NCBI RefSeq assembly: GCF_028748065.1 | Contig: NZ_CP118166.1 | Span: forward strand, 201,501-265,500 | DNA: 64,000 bases | Reading direction: 5' to 3' | Source of the DNA: Hyphococcus flavus | Lineage (GTDB): Bacteria; Pseudomonadota; Alphaproteobacteria; Caulobacterales; Parvularculaceae | Shown here: positions 19,330 to 28,492 of the stretch, one piece after another | How positions within the stretch are numbered: position 1 is the stretch's first letter | How the letters are laid out: every line of letters begins with the position of its first letter | Program-made: the position numbers and the translations under genes | Notes under the pieces: model-generated | The model's database searches: none | What the model was told of the DNA's origin: nothing | What the model saw: the letters and a program-made list of their open reading frames with translations, nothing else

Positions 19330-19748
19330 GATGAAACTACGGCGCGAAGTCCCCTGGTCAGTACCGACTCGTTAAAAAAACGCGCCGAATGGCGCTGCTA
19401 GATCGCCCGCCCGGCCAAAACAATGCGACTCACCGGCGCGGACGGCTTGGCGCGCTTTTAGAGGCTTCGGCGCCCATTTGCAAAGGTCCTACTGGCCTGT
19501 TTTCAGTGAAATTTGCGCCCATGAACGTAGTGGTCGTCTGCTGGCGCCAAAACAGCCGTTCAGTATTTCCCCAGAACGAGCATATGGGTCTCAGCGGAGA
19601 TCGAAACCGCATTCGCGCCAGTCACACCTGGCAAGCCAGCACAGGTCATCCCGAAATTCACCCCGCCCACCGCTTTCAGGCCGCCTTACGGGCCTCCTCA
19701 GCGCGCTTTGACCTTAGGGTGATCCCGACAAACACTTTCAGGAGGGTC
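19330..19748. other. Divergent intergenic region upstream of nuoJ and the DUF3108-like gene
   Basis: About 420 bp. An open frame runs from 19389 into the plus-strand gene, but its composition is unlike the gene and the real start has a strong ribosome site at 19740-19745. The region should carry promoters for nuoJ (minus) and the exported protein (plus). I see no clear -35/-10 pair. Confidence 0.4.
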
Positions 19749-20456
19749 ATGATGAAAAAACAACTGGGATTAATAGGCGCTGGCGTTTGCGTCTGGGCCG
19801 GAGCCGCTATGGCGGATCCGCTGCCCGTGGACAGGGACAAAGTCGAATTCGGCGAAATGACGTTCAGGCTGATGCTGGCCGGCGAAGAAAAAGGCGAAAT
19901 GTTTTACGCACTGGAACAGCGTGATGACGTGCTCGTGTTGCATGATGGATCGACAATGATGCCGTCCACGCGCGAGTCGCTCACTGCCGTATTCGATGCG
20001 GAAACACTGGCGCCGCGCTCGATTGTACTCGACGCCGATTTCAGCCGCACGGTCCTGGACGCCGATCTTGAATTTACAGGCGGCAAGGCGACGGGGCTTT
20101 ACCGGATCAAGCAGCCCGACCAGCTAGATAAAACAGATCGTCCGTTCGATCTCGAGATTCCTGAACACACGGTATTTCGCGGATCAGTGTTCGGCCTTGC
20201 TAGCGGCCTGCCTCTGGAAGAAGGCGACGTTTACAACATCAAATGGTTCGCGTCGCTGGCTGGCGCCGTGCAGGATGTCGAACTCGCCGTCGAAGGAGAA
20301 GAAACCGTAACGGTTCCGGCTGGCGAGTTCGAGACCATCAAACTGCATGTCAAAGCGCAACCTGAAAACATGATCTATGTCACCAAGGCGTCGCCGCGCC
20401 GCATCGTACGCATTGATGTGATCGGCATGGATATGGTTTTTGAACGGATGCCCTAG
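19749..20456 (+). CDS. Exported DUF3108-like protein
   Basis: 235 residues from the ATG at 19749, preceded by AGGAGGG. The signal peptide is MMKKQLGLIGAGVCVWAGAAMA. The mature protein is mostly beta strands with the DUF3108-like pattern: a repeated strand register, TVPAGEFETIKL, and a C-terminal statement of a processed sugar/polymer-like substrate is absent, so function is unknown. It lies on the opposite strand inside the nuo locus between nuoJ and nuoI and is followed by a second exported protein. Confidence 0.75.
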   Translation: MMKKQLGLIGAGVCVWAGAAMADPLPVDRDKVEFGEMTFRLMLAGEEKGEMFYALEQRDDVLVLHDGSTMMPSTRESLTAVFDAETLAPRSIVLDADFSRTVLDADLEFTGGKATGLYRIKQPDQLDKTDRPFDLEIPEHTVFRGSVFGLASGLPLEEGDVYNIKWFASLAGAVQDVELAVEGEETVTVPAGEFETIKLHVKAQPENMIYVTKASPRRIVRIDVIGMDMVFERMP

Positions 20457-20655
20457 GAAAACAAAACGCTTGGGGTGTTTGAAGCTCAGAACTACCGTTT
20501 CATTCACCCCAAAAAGGCGGGCATTCGCGTCCCGGCGCTGGTAACTCGTCACAAAACCGCCTTGTGTCGCTCACTGCGCATAGCGGCTCTTTCCACACAA
20601 AAATAAATACAGACGCGATGCGCGATTATCGCGTCTTATGTGGAAAGGCTTTTTA

Positions 20656-21288
20656 ATGATAAAACGAACGCTCGCAGCTTTGTCTCTCGTAATGACTGCT
20701 AATCCGGTCATGGCGCAAACCGATGGTGATTTCACGCATCCGTGCCGGGGAACCCCGTCATGGGCGCAAACTGATGCGCAATTCAGCGATTTCGACTTCT
20801 GGGTCGGCGAGTGGCACGTGTACGACACAAAGTCCGGCGAACTTCGCGGCTTCGACGATATCGAAAAGGTCCTCGAAGGCTGCGTGATCAAACAGCATTG
20901 GCGGCAAATGGACGACCTCTTCAGCGCTCAGGGTCTACCCTGGCGGCTGCAGGGAAATTCGCTCACGGGCATGGGTGCGGACGGCGTCTGGCGTCAGACA
21001 TGGACGGATAACCATGGCGCTTTCATGGTGCTTGAAGGCGGCCTGAACGATAAAGGCCACATGGTCTTGACATCGGAGTGGCTGACTTTCCCCGCGCAGA
21101 ACGGTCAGCTGCAAACCGTCCGCTATATCTGGAACTGGGACGCAGCAGACGACGGACTTACAATCCATAACTGGGGCTATGTTCAGGCTGGTGATGAAAA
21201 CGGCGAGATGCGTCCGTACTTCGACATCACGTATCGTAAGAGCGTTAAAGGCAGCGCCGCCGCGAAAATTCGCGATCAAACAGACTAA
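20656..21288 (+). CDS. Exported DUF1579-like protein
   Basis: 210 residues from the ATG at 20656 (GGAAAGG about 8 bases upstream; an ATG at 20638 has no such site). Signal peptide ends ANPVMAQ. The motif FDFWVGEWHVYD and later VRYIWNWDAADDGLTIHNWGYV are characteristic of small secreted proteins with a lipocalin-like fold often annotated DUF1579. Ligand unknown. Together with the gene before it, this splits nuoI from nuoJ. Confidence 0.72.
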   Translation: MIKRTLAALSLVMTANPVMAQTDGDFTHPCRGTPSWAQTDAQFSDFDFWVGEWHVYDTKSGELRGFDDIEKVLEGCVIKQHWRQMDDLFSAQGLPWRLQGNSLTGMGADGVWRQTWTDNHGAFMVLEGGLNDKGHMVLTSEWLTFPAQNGQLQTVRYIWNWDAADDGLTIHNWGYVQAGDENGEMRPYFDITYRKSVKGSAAAKIRDQTD

Positions 21289-21300
21289 CGGAAATTCGGA

Positions 21301-21789
21301 TTACCGATACGGTGCGTCGAGCTCGAGATTGCGTGCAATCTCGCGCTCCCACCGGTCGCCGTTCGCGAGCAGACGGTCCTTGTCGTAGAACAGCTCCTCG
21401 CGGGTTTCCGTGGCGAATTCGAAATTCGGCCCTTCAACGATAGCATCCACCGGGCATGCTTCCTCGCAGAACCCGCAATAGATGCATTTCGTCATGTCGA
21501 TATCGTAGCGGGTGGTGCGCCGCGAACCATCGTCGCGCGGTTCCGCCTCAATCGTAATCGCCTGCGCCGGGCAGATCGCCTCGCAGAGTTTGCAAGCGAT
21601 GCAGCGCTCCTCGCCATTCGGGTAGCGGCGCAATGCATGCTCGCCGCGAAAGCGCGGACTAAGCGGGCCTTTTTCAAAAGGGTAATTCAGCGTCGCTTTC
21701 GGTCGGAAATAATACTTCATCGCCAGAATGAACGCGCCGACAAAGTCAGCGAGCGCGAAACCTTTAATTGCTTGGGTTAATCTGGACAT
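21301..21789 (-). CDS. nuoI: NADH-quinone oxidoreductase subunit I
   Basis: 162 residues. Carries the two tetranuclear clusters N6a/N6b: [14 protein letters not shown] and [15 protein letters not shown]. Connects the peripheral arm to the membrane arm. Starts 2 bp after the nuoH stop. Confidence 0.97.
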   Translation of the reverse strand: MSRLTQAIKGFALADFVGAFILAMKYYFRPKATLNYPFEKGPLSPRFRGEHALRRYPNGEERCIACKLCEAICPAQAITIEAEPRDDGSRRTTRYDIDMTKCIYCGFCEEACPVDAIVEGPNFEFATETREELFYDKDRLLANGDRWEREIARNLELDAPYR

Positions 21790-21791
21790 CT

Positions 21792-22880
21792 TTAGGACCT
21801 CCAGCTTTGCAGGTAATCAACGGCGCCCGGGAACATCAAGAGGAAACCGGACACGAGAACCACCCAGACAAGACACAATGGCAGGAAAATCTTCCAGCCG
21901 ATGCGCATGAGCTGGTCATAGCGATAACGCGGCACGATCGCCTTCACCATGGCGAACAGGAAGAAGAAAAAGACCACCTTCAGGCAGAACCACAGGACAG
22001 GCATGGGACCGGCGTTGAGCCAGGGCGCCCAGGCGTCAGGAAGCGGCGAATGCCAGCCGCCAAAGAACAGCACCGTCAGCATGGCGCACATCAGAACGAT
22101 ATTCGCCAGCTCGCCGATCATGAACATGAGAAACAGCGTGGAAGAGTATTCCACCTGATAACCCGCAACGAGTTCTGATTCCGCTTCCGGCAGGTCGAAA
22201 GGCGGACGGTTGGTTTCCGCCAGCGCCGAAATGAAGAATACCACAAACATCGGGAAAAGCGGGATGAAGTTCCAGTGCCAGAAACCGCCGCCCGCGCGCG
22301 ACTGACTGACGACAATATCGGATAGGTTAAGCGAGCCGACGAGCAGTAGCACCGTGATAATCACGAAACCGATGGAGACCTCGTAGGAAACCATCTGCGC
22401 CGCTGAACGCAGCGAGCCGAGAAACGGATATTTCGAGTTTGAGGCCCAGCCGCCCATGATCACGCCGTAAACCCCGAGCGAGGAAATGGCGAAAAGATAG
22501 AGGATGCCCACATTGATGTCGGAGCCAACGAGCCCGGGACCGACGGGGATAACCGCCCACCCGACCAGCGCCAGCACAAATGTGATGATCGGCGCGAGGA
22601 TAAAGACGACCTTGTTGGCGCCCGCCGGGATGACGATTTCCTTGAAAACGAATTTCAACAGATCGGCGAAAGACTGCAGCAGACCAAAAGGACCAACGAC
22701 ATTAGGCCCCTTGCGCATCTGCACGGCGGCCCAGACCTTGCGGTCAAAATACATCAGGAACGCCTGCGCCAGAAGCAGCGTCACCAGGATCGCCAGCGCG
22801 CCAGCGGTTGTCGAAGCAAGCCACCAGCCCCATCCGAGGTCAGTCGGGCGCGTGACCAGATTTGTCCAGATCTCTTCCAT
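21792..22880 (-). CDS. nuoH: NADH-quinone oxidoreductase subunit H
   Basis: 362 residues, eight membrane helices. Forms much of the quinone chamber. Signature segments include [21 protein letters not shown] and [24 protein letters not shown], whose acidic loop lines the quinone site. A strong hairpin between the upstream GIN gene and this start (22928-22956) suggests transcription begins anew at nuoH. Confidence 0.97.
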   Translation of the reverse strand: MEEIWTNLVTRPTDLGWGWWLASTTAGALAILVTLLLAQAFLMYFDRKVWAAVQMRKGPNVVGPFGLLQSFADLLKFVFKEIVIPAGANKVVFILAPIITFVLALVGWAVIPVGPGLVGSDINVGILYLFAISSLGVYGVIMGGWASNSKYPFLGSLRSAAQMVSYEVSIGFVIITVLLLVGSLNLSDIVVSQSRAGGGFWHWNFIPLFPMFVVFFISALAETNRPPFDLPEAESELVAGYQVEYSSTLFLMFMIGELANIVLMCAMLTVLFFGGWHSPLPDAWAPWLNAGPMPVLWFCLKVVFFFFLFAMVKAIVPRYRYDQLMRIGWKIFLPLCLVWVVLVSGFLLMFPGAVDYLQSWRS

Positions 22881-22927
22881 GGGCCCGCGTCTTAGTGCGG
22901 ATTGCGCCGCTAGTCACGGGGGAAAAT

Positions 22928-22956
22928 GCGGGCCAATCAGTCGCGGATTGGCCCGC
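22928..22956 (-). terminator. Intrinsic terminator between a GIN-domain gene and nuoH
   Basis: GCGGGCCAATC and GATTGGCCCGC form a perfect 11-bp stem with a 7-base loop. On the minus strand it is followed by ATTTTCC. It lies 18 bp after the stop of the GIN-domain gene and about 50 bp before the nuoH start, so it should end the transcript of the inserted genes. Confidence 0.65.
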
Positions 22957-22974
22957 CCCGCCCTACGGGCCGGC

Positions 22975-23667
22975 TTATTTCACCGAAATGCTGGACAGGA
23001 ACGTGGTGCTCTTCTCGACATTTCTGGGCGAGCCATAAACGCTTATGGAGCCGATTCCGTTAACCGAAGCATCGACGGACTCGCTGGCGTAGACACTGGC
23101 GTCGCCAATACCTGAAACTTCAACATCCACATCTCGGCATTCAAGATCGCGGGCATTCAGATCGCCAACGCCGGAAACGTCAGCATTAAACACGCCGCAC
23201 GTACCCGAAACATTGAGATCACCCACACCAGACAGATCAACACTGAAGTTTTCACTCTCGACACCGCGCACGTCGGCGTCAGCAACACCGGCGATGTCTA
23301 TAGCTTCAAGTATCGGCAGGTTAATTTCAGCGGTTAGTCCCATATCGCGCCAACGGCGTTTCGACTTGTTAAAACGGTCCTGATCAAGAACAAGCCGTCC
23401 GTTTTCTACGGAAACCTCCAGCCGCTCCATCTCTGATGGCGCGCCGGAAACGACGACGGAAAAATCTCCGCCGACACTGACGTTGATTTCATAAACGCCG
23501 GCGACATCTATCTGATCGAAATCCGAAACATCGATCGTCCGTGTAATGTCATTTGACTTATCGCGTTCGCTGATGTCGCCCAGCCCGCCAAACGCATGAA
23601 TGCCCGCTGCAATAGCGATACCGACCGCCAGCAGCAAACCAATTAAAATACCAAAAAAGAGTCTCAT
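22975..23667 (-). CDS. GIN-domain (DUF2807) membrane-anchored protein
   Basis: 230 residues from the ATG at 23667, preceded by GGGAGG. One N-terminal membrane segment (MRLFFGILIGLLLAVGIAIAAG) is followed by a beta-helix-like head domain of repeated short strands: SGVGDLNVSG, SGVGDLNARD, SGIGDASVYAS, NGIGSISVYGSP. GIN-domain proteins are exported adhesin-like or auto-transporter-like solenoids of unknown function. A paralogue lies at 24086-24739; the shared pattern LECR...VSG.G.ASV.AS..VDA indicates tandem duplication. Confidence 0.82.
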   Translation of the reverse strand: MRLFFGILIGLLLAVGIAIAAGIHAFGGLGDISERDKSNDITRTIDVSDFDQIDVAGVYEINVSVGGDFSVVVSGAPSEMERLEVSVENGRLVLDQDRFNKSKRRWRDMGLTAEINLPILEAIDIAGVADADVRGVESENFSVDLSGVGDLNVSGTCGVFNADVSGVGDLNARDLECRDVDVEVSGIGDASVYASESVDASVNGIGSISVYGSPRNVEKSTTFLSSISVK

Positions 23668-23717
23668 GGGTCGCCTCCCGTCCTTTTCTTTCCCCATCAT
23701 ATATTAACACGCATCGG

Positions 23718-23739
23718 GACAAAACAAACGCGTTTTGTC
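23718..23739. repeat. Inverted repeat upstream of the GIN gene
   Basis: GACAAAAC and GTTTTGTC form a perfect 8-bp inverted repeat with a 6-base spacer, between the 46-residue gene and the GIN gene at 23667. It could be an operator for the GIN gene or a weak terminator of the small gene. Confidence 0.35.
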
Positions 23740-23786
23740 GAAGATGGCGCGCTGTTCAGCGAATACGCTGCGTTGTTCCCGACGCT

Positions 23787-23927
23787 CTAGTCGTCGGAAA
23801 ATGTTATGCTGAAGTCCTCGCCGCCGCAGGAGTTTCTGAAGTCTCCGTCACAAGCGATGTAGGCTGAGGCCGCGGCAATGCTGACCGCGAGCACCAATCC
23901 TATCAGTATGCCAAGTAAGATTTTCAT
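23787..23927 (-). CDS. Small single-pass membrane protein
   Basis: 46 residues from the ATG at 23927, preceded by AAGGAGA. One membrane segment (MKILLGILIGLVLAVSIAAASAYIA) closely resembles the anchor of the neighbouring GIN protein (RLFFGILIGLLLAVGIAIAA). A short tail with two Cys (ACDGDFRNSC) and acidic residues follows. It looks like a GIN-gene duplicate reduced to the anchor plus a new tail. Confidence 0.65.
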   Translation of the reverse strand: MKILLGILIGLVLAVSIAAASAYIACDGDFRNSCGGEDFSITFSDD

Positions 23928-24035
23928 TATTGTTCTCCTTTTCCGCCAAGGAAAATAGCACATCGCGGAAATCGAGAAATACGTTTCGCCGTCCATCGAT
24001 CTCGGGTCAGCGCTAATACACGGAAAAATATAAAC

Positions 24036-24062
24036 AGCGCCGCGAACTGTATTCACGGCGCC
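24036..24062 (-). terminator. Intrinsic terminator after the second GIN-domain gene
   Basis: On the minus strand GCGCCGTGAA pairs with TTCGCGGCGC (10 bp, one G-T pair, 5-base loop) and is followed by TGTTTATATTTTTCC. It begins about 24 bp after the GIN gene stop. Confidence 0.7.
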
Positions 24063-24085
24063 GATCACCAGTAATGCTGAGTGGT

Positions 24086-24739
24086 TTAGTGGATGGTAAT
24101 GTCCGAAAACATGCTGTCTGACTTGTTTACCCGGCTCGGGGAGCCGTAAACATCAATATCGCCCATGCCGGAAATGTTCGCGTCGACCGCTTCGCTTGCA
24201 AAAACCGAAGCGCTGCCGACACCGGACACGTTAATGTCTGCTTCACGGCATTCAAGTTCGCGCGCATCGAGATCACCCACGCCGGAAACCTTGGCGTCGA
24301 TCATGCCGCATTCACCGGCGATGCGGATATCACCTACGCCAGAAAGCGAAACGTCAAATCGGTCGATATCGACGCCGGAAATTTCACCATCGACAACGCC
24401 CGAGACCTTGAGCCCTGACAGCGACGGCATGGTGATCACCGCCTCAACCCCATGATCATTATCGCGACCGCCGCGCCAACGGCGATTTTTCTGGCCCAGG
24501 CCAAGTTCGCCGTTGCGGACTGACGCCTCAACGCGATCCAGTTCGTCGGCGGGACCGGAAAGTTCAATGGAAAAGTCGGACCCGACCCGGACGTCTATCT
24601 CATAAACGCCGGAAATCTTGATGCGTTCGAAGCCTTCGAGATCCAGCGTACGGCTCACCCGCTCGTCGTCGTCCGCGAGCGCCGCGCCTGCAATCGCAAG
24701 ACCGAAAATACCTGCTGCAATTCCTGTGACTTTCATCAT
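24086..24739 (-). CDS. GIN-domain (DUF2807) exported protein, paralogue of 22975-23667
   Basis: 217 residues. Cleavable signal (MMKVTGIAAGIFGLAIAGAALA) instead of the anchor of its paralogue. The repeated head domain carries LSGVGDIRIAG, VSGVGDLDARELECREADINVSG and ISGMGDIDVYGSPSRVNKSD, matching the other copy segment by segment. Followed by its own terminator. Confidence 0.82.
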   Translation of the reverse strand: MMKVTGIAAGIFGLAIAGAALADDDERVSRTLDLEGFERIKISGVYEIDVRVGSDFSIELSGPADELDRVEASVRNGELGLGQKNRRWRGGRDNDHGVEAVITMPSLSGLKVSGVVDGEISGVDIDRFDVSLSGVGDIRIAGECGMIDAKVSGVGDLDARELECREADINVSGVGSASVFASEAVDANISGMGDIDVYGSPSRVNKSDSMFSDITIH

Positions 24740-24829
24740 GATCGCCTCCCTGATACTGCGACCTTGGTAGCACCTTCAGAGCAAAATCAAAAGTCGGCTC
24801 ACCGCAAGACCGCCGCGATTGATCGAAAG

Positions 24830-25402
24830 TCATTGCATGCGGAAAACAATAGGGCCGGCCGCAGCTTGTTCCGCTTTTTCAGCGGCGCGCCAGTGCGGCT
24901 TCATCAGCCGGGCGAATGTCAGGGCAATGATCAATGCCGGCACAATAACAACAGCCAGCGTCATCAGGGTTAAGTCCCCTTGCGCCGGCAATCCGCCAGC
25001 CCTGAACACTATCGTGGCGAGCGCAACGCCCATCGCCGCTGCGAGATAGGGCCAGAGGTTTCTGCGCTTGCGTTTTTCCAGCGCCATGAAAAGCGGCGCG
25101 CCAATAGCAACGCTGGAGAAAAATCCGACAAGGAATATCAGGAAACCGGCGAGCAGCGTTTCGAGAAAAACATTGACGAATCCGCTAAGCGTCATGCCGC
25201 CGGACAAAACAAACGCGCCAAACTGGATGATGAACACCAGACCACCGCCAGCAAAGGCGCCGGCCAATACCGCGACAATCATCTGCTCGAAGGCGACATT
25301 AACGCGGATTTGTTCGGCGAGTTGCTGCTCGGATGAAACCGGCTGCTTCAACCAGCCTACTCCGCCGCCATCTTGTTCGTACCGCGCATGATAGCGGAAC
25401 AT
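24830..25402 (-). CDS. Four-helix integral membrane protein of unknown function
   Basis: 190 residues in the longest frame, four hydrophobic segments (about 42-66, 72-100, 118-135, 148-165). The first ~18 residues overlap the nuoG 3' end; a TTG at 25351 with GGAG 8 bases upstream is a credible alternative start 5 bp after the nuoG stop, giving 173 residues. No family recognised. Placement right after nuoG suggests co-transcription with it. Confidence 0.65.
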   Translation of the reverse strand: MFRYHARYEQDGGGVGWLKQPVSSEQQLAEQIRVNVAFEQMIVAVLAGAFAGGGLVFIIQFGAFVLSGGMTLSGFVNVFLETLLAGFLIFLVGFFSSVAIGAPLFMALEKRKRRNLWPYLAAAMGVALATIVFRAGGLPAQGDLTLMTLAVVIVPALIIALTFARLMKPHWRAAEKAEQAAAGPIVFRMQ

Positions 25403-27462
25403 TCCGCCATGGTTTTGGAAGCACGAGCAATGGGATTGGTAAGGTAGTAATCAGCAATGCCGGAAACGAAGGGGGCAGAATCCATCGCGCCCGCAACACC
25501 GGCAGCAGATGCATCAAATTGCTCTTCCATCTCGCCGGTCTGATCGATCCGGGCTAGTGAGGGCGCATCTTCAAACATCGCCTGGCGGAGCGCAAACATG
25601 TCATCATAAGGAAGCGTGTGGCTGACGCGGTCCGACAGCGCGCGGATGATCGCCCAGTCTTCGCGCGCATCCCCCGGAGGAAAACACGCACGCGACGCCA
25701 TTTGAGCGCGTCCCTCGGTATTTACGAAGATGGCGTTTTGCTCGGTATAGGCGGCGGCCGGAAAGATCACGTCCGCATGGCGCGCGCCGGCGTCACCATG
25801 GCTGCCCTGATACACAACGAACGCGCCGTTCAGACGCGCCGGGTCAAATTCATCGGCGCCGAGATTGTAAACGACTTCGATTTCGCGGTTGGTACAGGCT
25901 TCGAGAATGCCGTCAAAGTCCTTGCCGCCCTCACCCGGCAAAAACCCGAGATCGAGCGCGCCAACACGGCCGCCCGCATCGTGCAGCACATTAAATCCGT
26001 TCCAGTCGCTGCGGATCGCGCCGACGCTGTCGGCAAATTTTGCTGCGGCGTTCAAGATGGCTGCACCGTCTTTTCGTTTTAACGCGCCCATGCCGACGAT
26101 GACGACAGGGTTCTTAGCGTTCTTCAATGTCTCGAAAAACGCGCCATCGCCATTCACCAGACTCTCTAGTGTGTCCGGCCCGGCGCCGAGATAATCATAC
26201 TCGTAAGACAAATCTTTCTGTTCGCCGATAAGTCCGATTTTCACATCGAGCTTATTCAACCACAGTTTGCGGATGCGCGCATTCACCATCGGCGCTTCAG
26301 CGCGCGGGTTGGTTCCCACAAGCAGGATCGCATCGGCCTGTTCCAGCCCGGCGATGCCAGTGTTAAACAGATAGCCGCGACGGTCGCCTCCACCAACTTT
26401 GGCGCCGTCCTGGCGACAGTCCGTATGCGGCGTGCCGATGGCGGTCATCAGGTCTTTCAGCGCTTTTACCGCTTCTGCCGGAACGAGATCGCCTGCAAGC
26501 GCAGCAATTTTGTTCTTGTCTGTGCTTTTCAGCTTATCGGCAACGACACTCAATGCCTCGTCCCAACTCGCGGCTTTCAGCTTGCCGTCCTTACGGATAT
26601 ACGGCTTGTCGAGACGCTGGCGGCGAAGCCCGTCCCAGACAAAACGTGACTTGTCGGCAATCCACTCCTCGTTCACGTCTTCATGCAGCACCGGCAAGAT
26701 GCGCATGACTTCGCGGCCGCGCGCATCAACGCGGATGTTTGAGCCGACCGCATCCATCACATCCACAGTCTGTGTTTTGCGCAACTCCCATGGGCGCGCA
26801 TTGAACGCATAAGGTTTCGATGTCAGCGCGCCCACCGGACAAACGTCGATCAGATTGCCGGTCAGTTCGCTTTCCACCGCCTTTTCAAGATAGGTGGTGA
26901 TTTCCGCATTCTCGCCGCGATTGACGAGACCAAGATCGTCAACGCCCGCAATCTCCGTCGCGAAACGCACGCAGCGCGTGCATTGAATGCAGCGGGTCAT
27001 GATCGTCTTGATCAACGGGCCCATGTATTTTTCTTCGACGGCGCGCTTGTTTTCTTCGTAGCGCGAACCGTCACGGCCATAGGCCATGGCCTGATCCTGA
27101 AGATCACATTCGCCGCCCTGATCGCAGATCGGGCAATCGAGCGGGTGGTTGATCAGGAGAAATTCCATCACTCCTTCGCGCGCCTTTTTCACCATCGGCG
27201 TATTGGTGAAGAGTTCCGGCGGCTGTCCTTCCGGGCCGGGGCGCAGGTCACGCACATTCTGGGCGCAGGAAGCAACCGGCTTTGGCGGGCCGCCCTTCAC
27301 TTCAATGAGGCACATGCGGCAATTGCCCGCGACCGACAGCCGTTCGTGATAACAAAATCGCGGGATCTCTTCTCCCGCCGCTTCACAAGCCTGTAAAAGC
27401 GTCAGGTTAGAAGCAACCTCGACTTCCTCGCCGTTGACTTTGATGACGCGCGTATCGCTCAT
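25357..27462 (-). CDS. nuoG: NADH-quinone oxidoreductase subunit G
   Basis: 701 residues from the ATG at 27462 (GAAGG upstream; the open frame reaches 27612). N-terminal [2Fe-2S] Cys (CYHERLSVAGNCRMC), His-ligated cluster (HPLDCPICDQGGECDLQ), and CIQCTRCVRFATE ... CPVGALTSKPYAF, then a molybdopterin-oxidoreductase-like domain that no longer binds cofactor. Electron wiring of the peripheral arm. Divergent from the methyltransferase gene. Confidence 0.97.
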   Translation of the reverse strand: MSDTRVIKVNGEEVEVASNLTLLQACEAAGEEIPRFCYHERLSVAGNCRMCLIEVKGGPPKPVASCAQNVRDLRPGPEGQPPELFTNTPMVKKAREGVMEFLLINHPLDCPICDQGGECDLQDQAMAYGRDGSRYEENKRAVEEKYMGPLIKTIMTRCIQCTRCVRFATEIAGVDDLGLVNRGENAEITTYLEKAVESELTGNLIDVCPVGALTSKPYAFNARPWELRKTQTVDVMDAVGSNIRVDARGREVMRILPVLHEDVNEEWIADKSRFVWDGLRRQRLDKPYIRKDGKLKAASWDEALSVVADKLKSTDKNKIAALAGDLVPAEAVKALKDLMTAIGTPHTDCRQDGAKVGGGDRRGYLFNTGIAGLEQADAILLVGTNPRAEAPMVNARIRKLWLNKLDVKIGLIGEQKDLSYEYDYLGAGPDTLESLVNGDGAFFETLKNAKNPVVIVGMGALKRKDGAAILNAAAKFADSVGAIRSDWNGFNVLHDAGGRVGALDLGFLPGEGGKDFDGILEACTNREIEVVYNLGADEFDPARLNGAFVVYQGSHGDAGARHADVIFPAAAYTEQNAIFVNTEGRAQMASRACFPPGDAREDWAIIRALSDRVSHTLPYDDMFALRQAMFEDAPSLARIDQTGEMEEQFDASAAGVAGAMDSAPFVSGIADYYLTNPIARASKTMAECSAIMRGTNKMAAE

Positions 27463-27594
27463 GCGGGGGCCTTCTTCGCTGTGATGTTCATCCGTTTGAG
27501 ATGCGTGGTTTAGCCGTCTTTCCGGTACGTGGCCAGAGCGCCGAATTGACGCCCTGCTTGACTTTGGAGCCGAGCCGCCCACCCGATAGCGGGC

Positions 27595-28413
27595 ATGAAG
27601 AACGATCGTCAATCCGCCGCGTCGTGCCCGGCCTGTAGCGCCAGCGAGGCGTCAACCGTGGCGGCCTGGTCTGACTGGGAACGTGAGGCTGCAGCACGCG
27701 ATGACGGCCCCATGCGGATCGCCTCCGCTGAAGCGTCCGGTTACGCCGCTCGGAAACCTGATTTTTCGAGATGTCTGACGTGCCGCTCGGTGTATCTGCA
27801 TCCGCTGCCTGACGCTAAGGAGCTGGCGGCATTCTATCAGAATTACCACCGCACAGGCGACTTCGTTCGCAAGGCTGAAAAGAAAGTCGCGAGGGCGTGG
27901 CGGCGCATTGCATTCCTGCGCCATCGCGCGCCCGGAAAAAAGTTTCTCGAAATTGGCGCGAATATCGGCGCCGGCGCTGAAGCCGCACGACGCCTCGGCT
28001 TCTCCGCGACGGCGATCGAACCCGATAAAGAGGCGAGCTCGGCCGGTGAAGCCCTTTTTTCAGAGGTTCGTCATGTGGCTGGCATGCTTGAAGACCTGGC
28101 GCCGCAGGAGCAGTTCGATTTTATATATATGGCCGAGGTGATTGAGCACGTGCCAGATCCGCTCGCATTCATGAAGCGTGTCGCCTCGCACATGGCGCCC
28201 GGCGCCATCCTGTTTGCGACGACGCCGGACGCGGGTCATTGGCGTACGCCGAACAACATCATGAGCTATAAATCGATGATCCCGCCTGAACATGTAGTGC
28301 TGTTTACGCAGACAGGACTACGCGCGCTTTTCGAGCGCGCCGGATTAAAACAGGTGCGCTTTCGCCCTCACCTTAAACCCGGCATTCGCGTGACGGCAGT
28401 AAAAAGCAACTAG
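27595..28413 (+). CDS. SAM-dependent methyltransferase with N-terminal zinc ribbon
   Basis: 272 residues. N-terminal CPAC (11-14) and CLTC (59-62) form a zinc-ribbon-like module. The class I methyltransferase domain has motif I FLEIGANIGAGAEAARRLG (about 116-134), acidic AIEPD, and FDFIYMAEVIEHVPDP. This architecture (Methyltransf_23 after a Zn ribbon) is common in polysaccharide or natural-product loci; the substrate here is unknown. It lies on the opposite strand between nuoG and the HU-like gene. Confidence 0.82.
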   Translation: MKNDRQSAASCPACSASEASTVAAWSDWEREAAARDDGPMRIASAEASGYAARKPDFSRCLTCRSVYLHPLPDAKELAAFYQNYHRTGDFVRKAEKKVARAWRRIAFLRHRAPGKKFLEIGANIGAGAEAARRLGFSATAIEPDKEASSAGEALFSEVRHVAGMLEDLAPQEQFDFIYMAEVIEHVPDPLAFMKRVASHMAPGAILFATTPDAGHWRTPNNIMSYKSMIPPEHVVLFTQTGLRALFERAGLKQVRFRPHLKPGIRVTAVKSN

Positions 28414-28432
28414 CAAACGTCAAACATGAAAA

Positions 28433-28466
28433 CGCCCGGCCGCGAAATCATTCGCAAGGCTGGGCG
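28433..28466. terminator. Bidirectional terminator between the methyltransferase and HU-like genes
   Basis: CGCCC/GGGCG and GCGAA/TTCGC pair, with a partly paired middle (GGCC against AAGGCT), and a 4-base loop. On the minus strand TTTT follows, so it fits best as the HU-like gene terminator. The two genes converge here. Confidence 0.55.
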
Positions 28467-28492
28467 CTTCTCACGCATTCGAATAATACAGC

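Noticed and set aside
19389-19748. N-terminal extension of the DUF3108-like protein
   Set aside because: The strong AGGAGGG before 19749 and the signal peptide there show the true start; the extension has unrelated composition.
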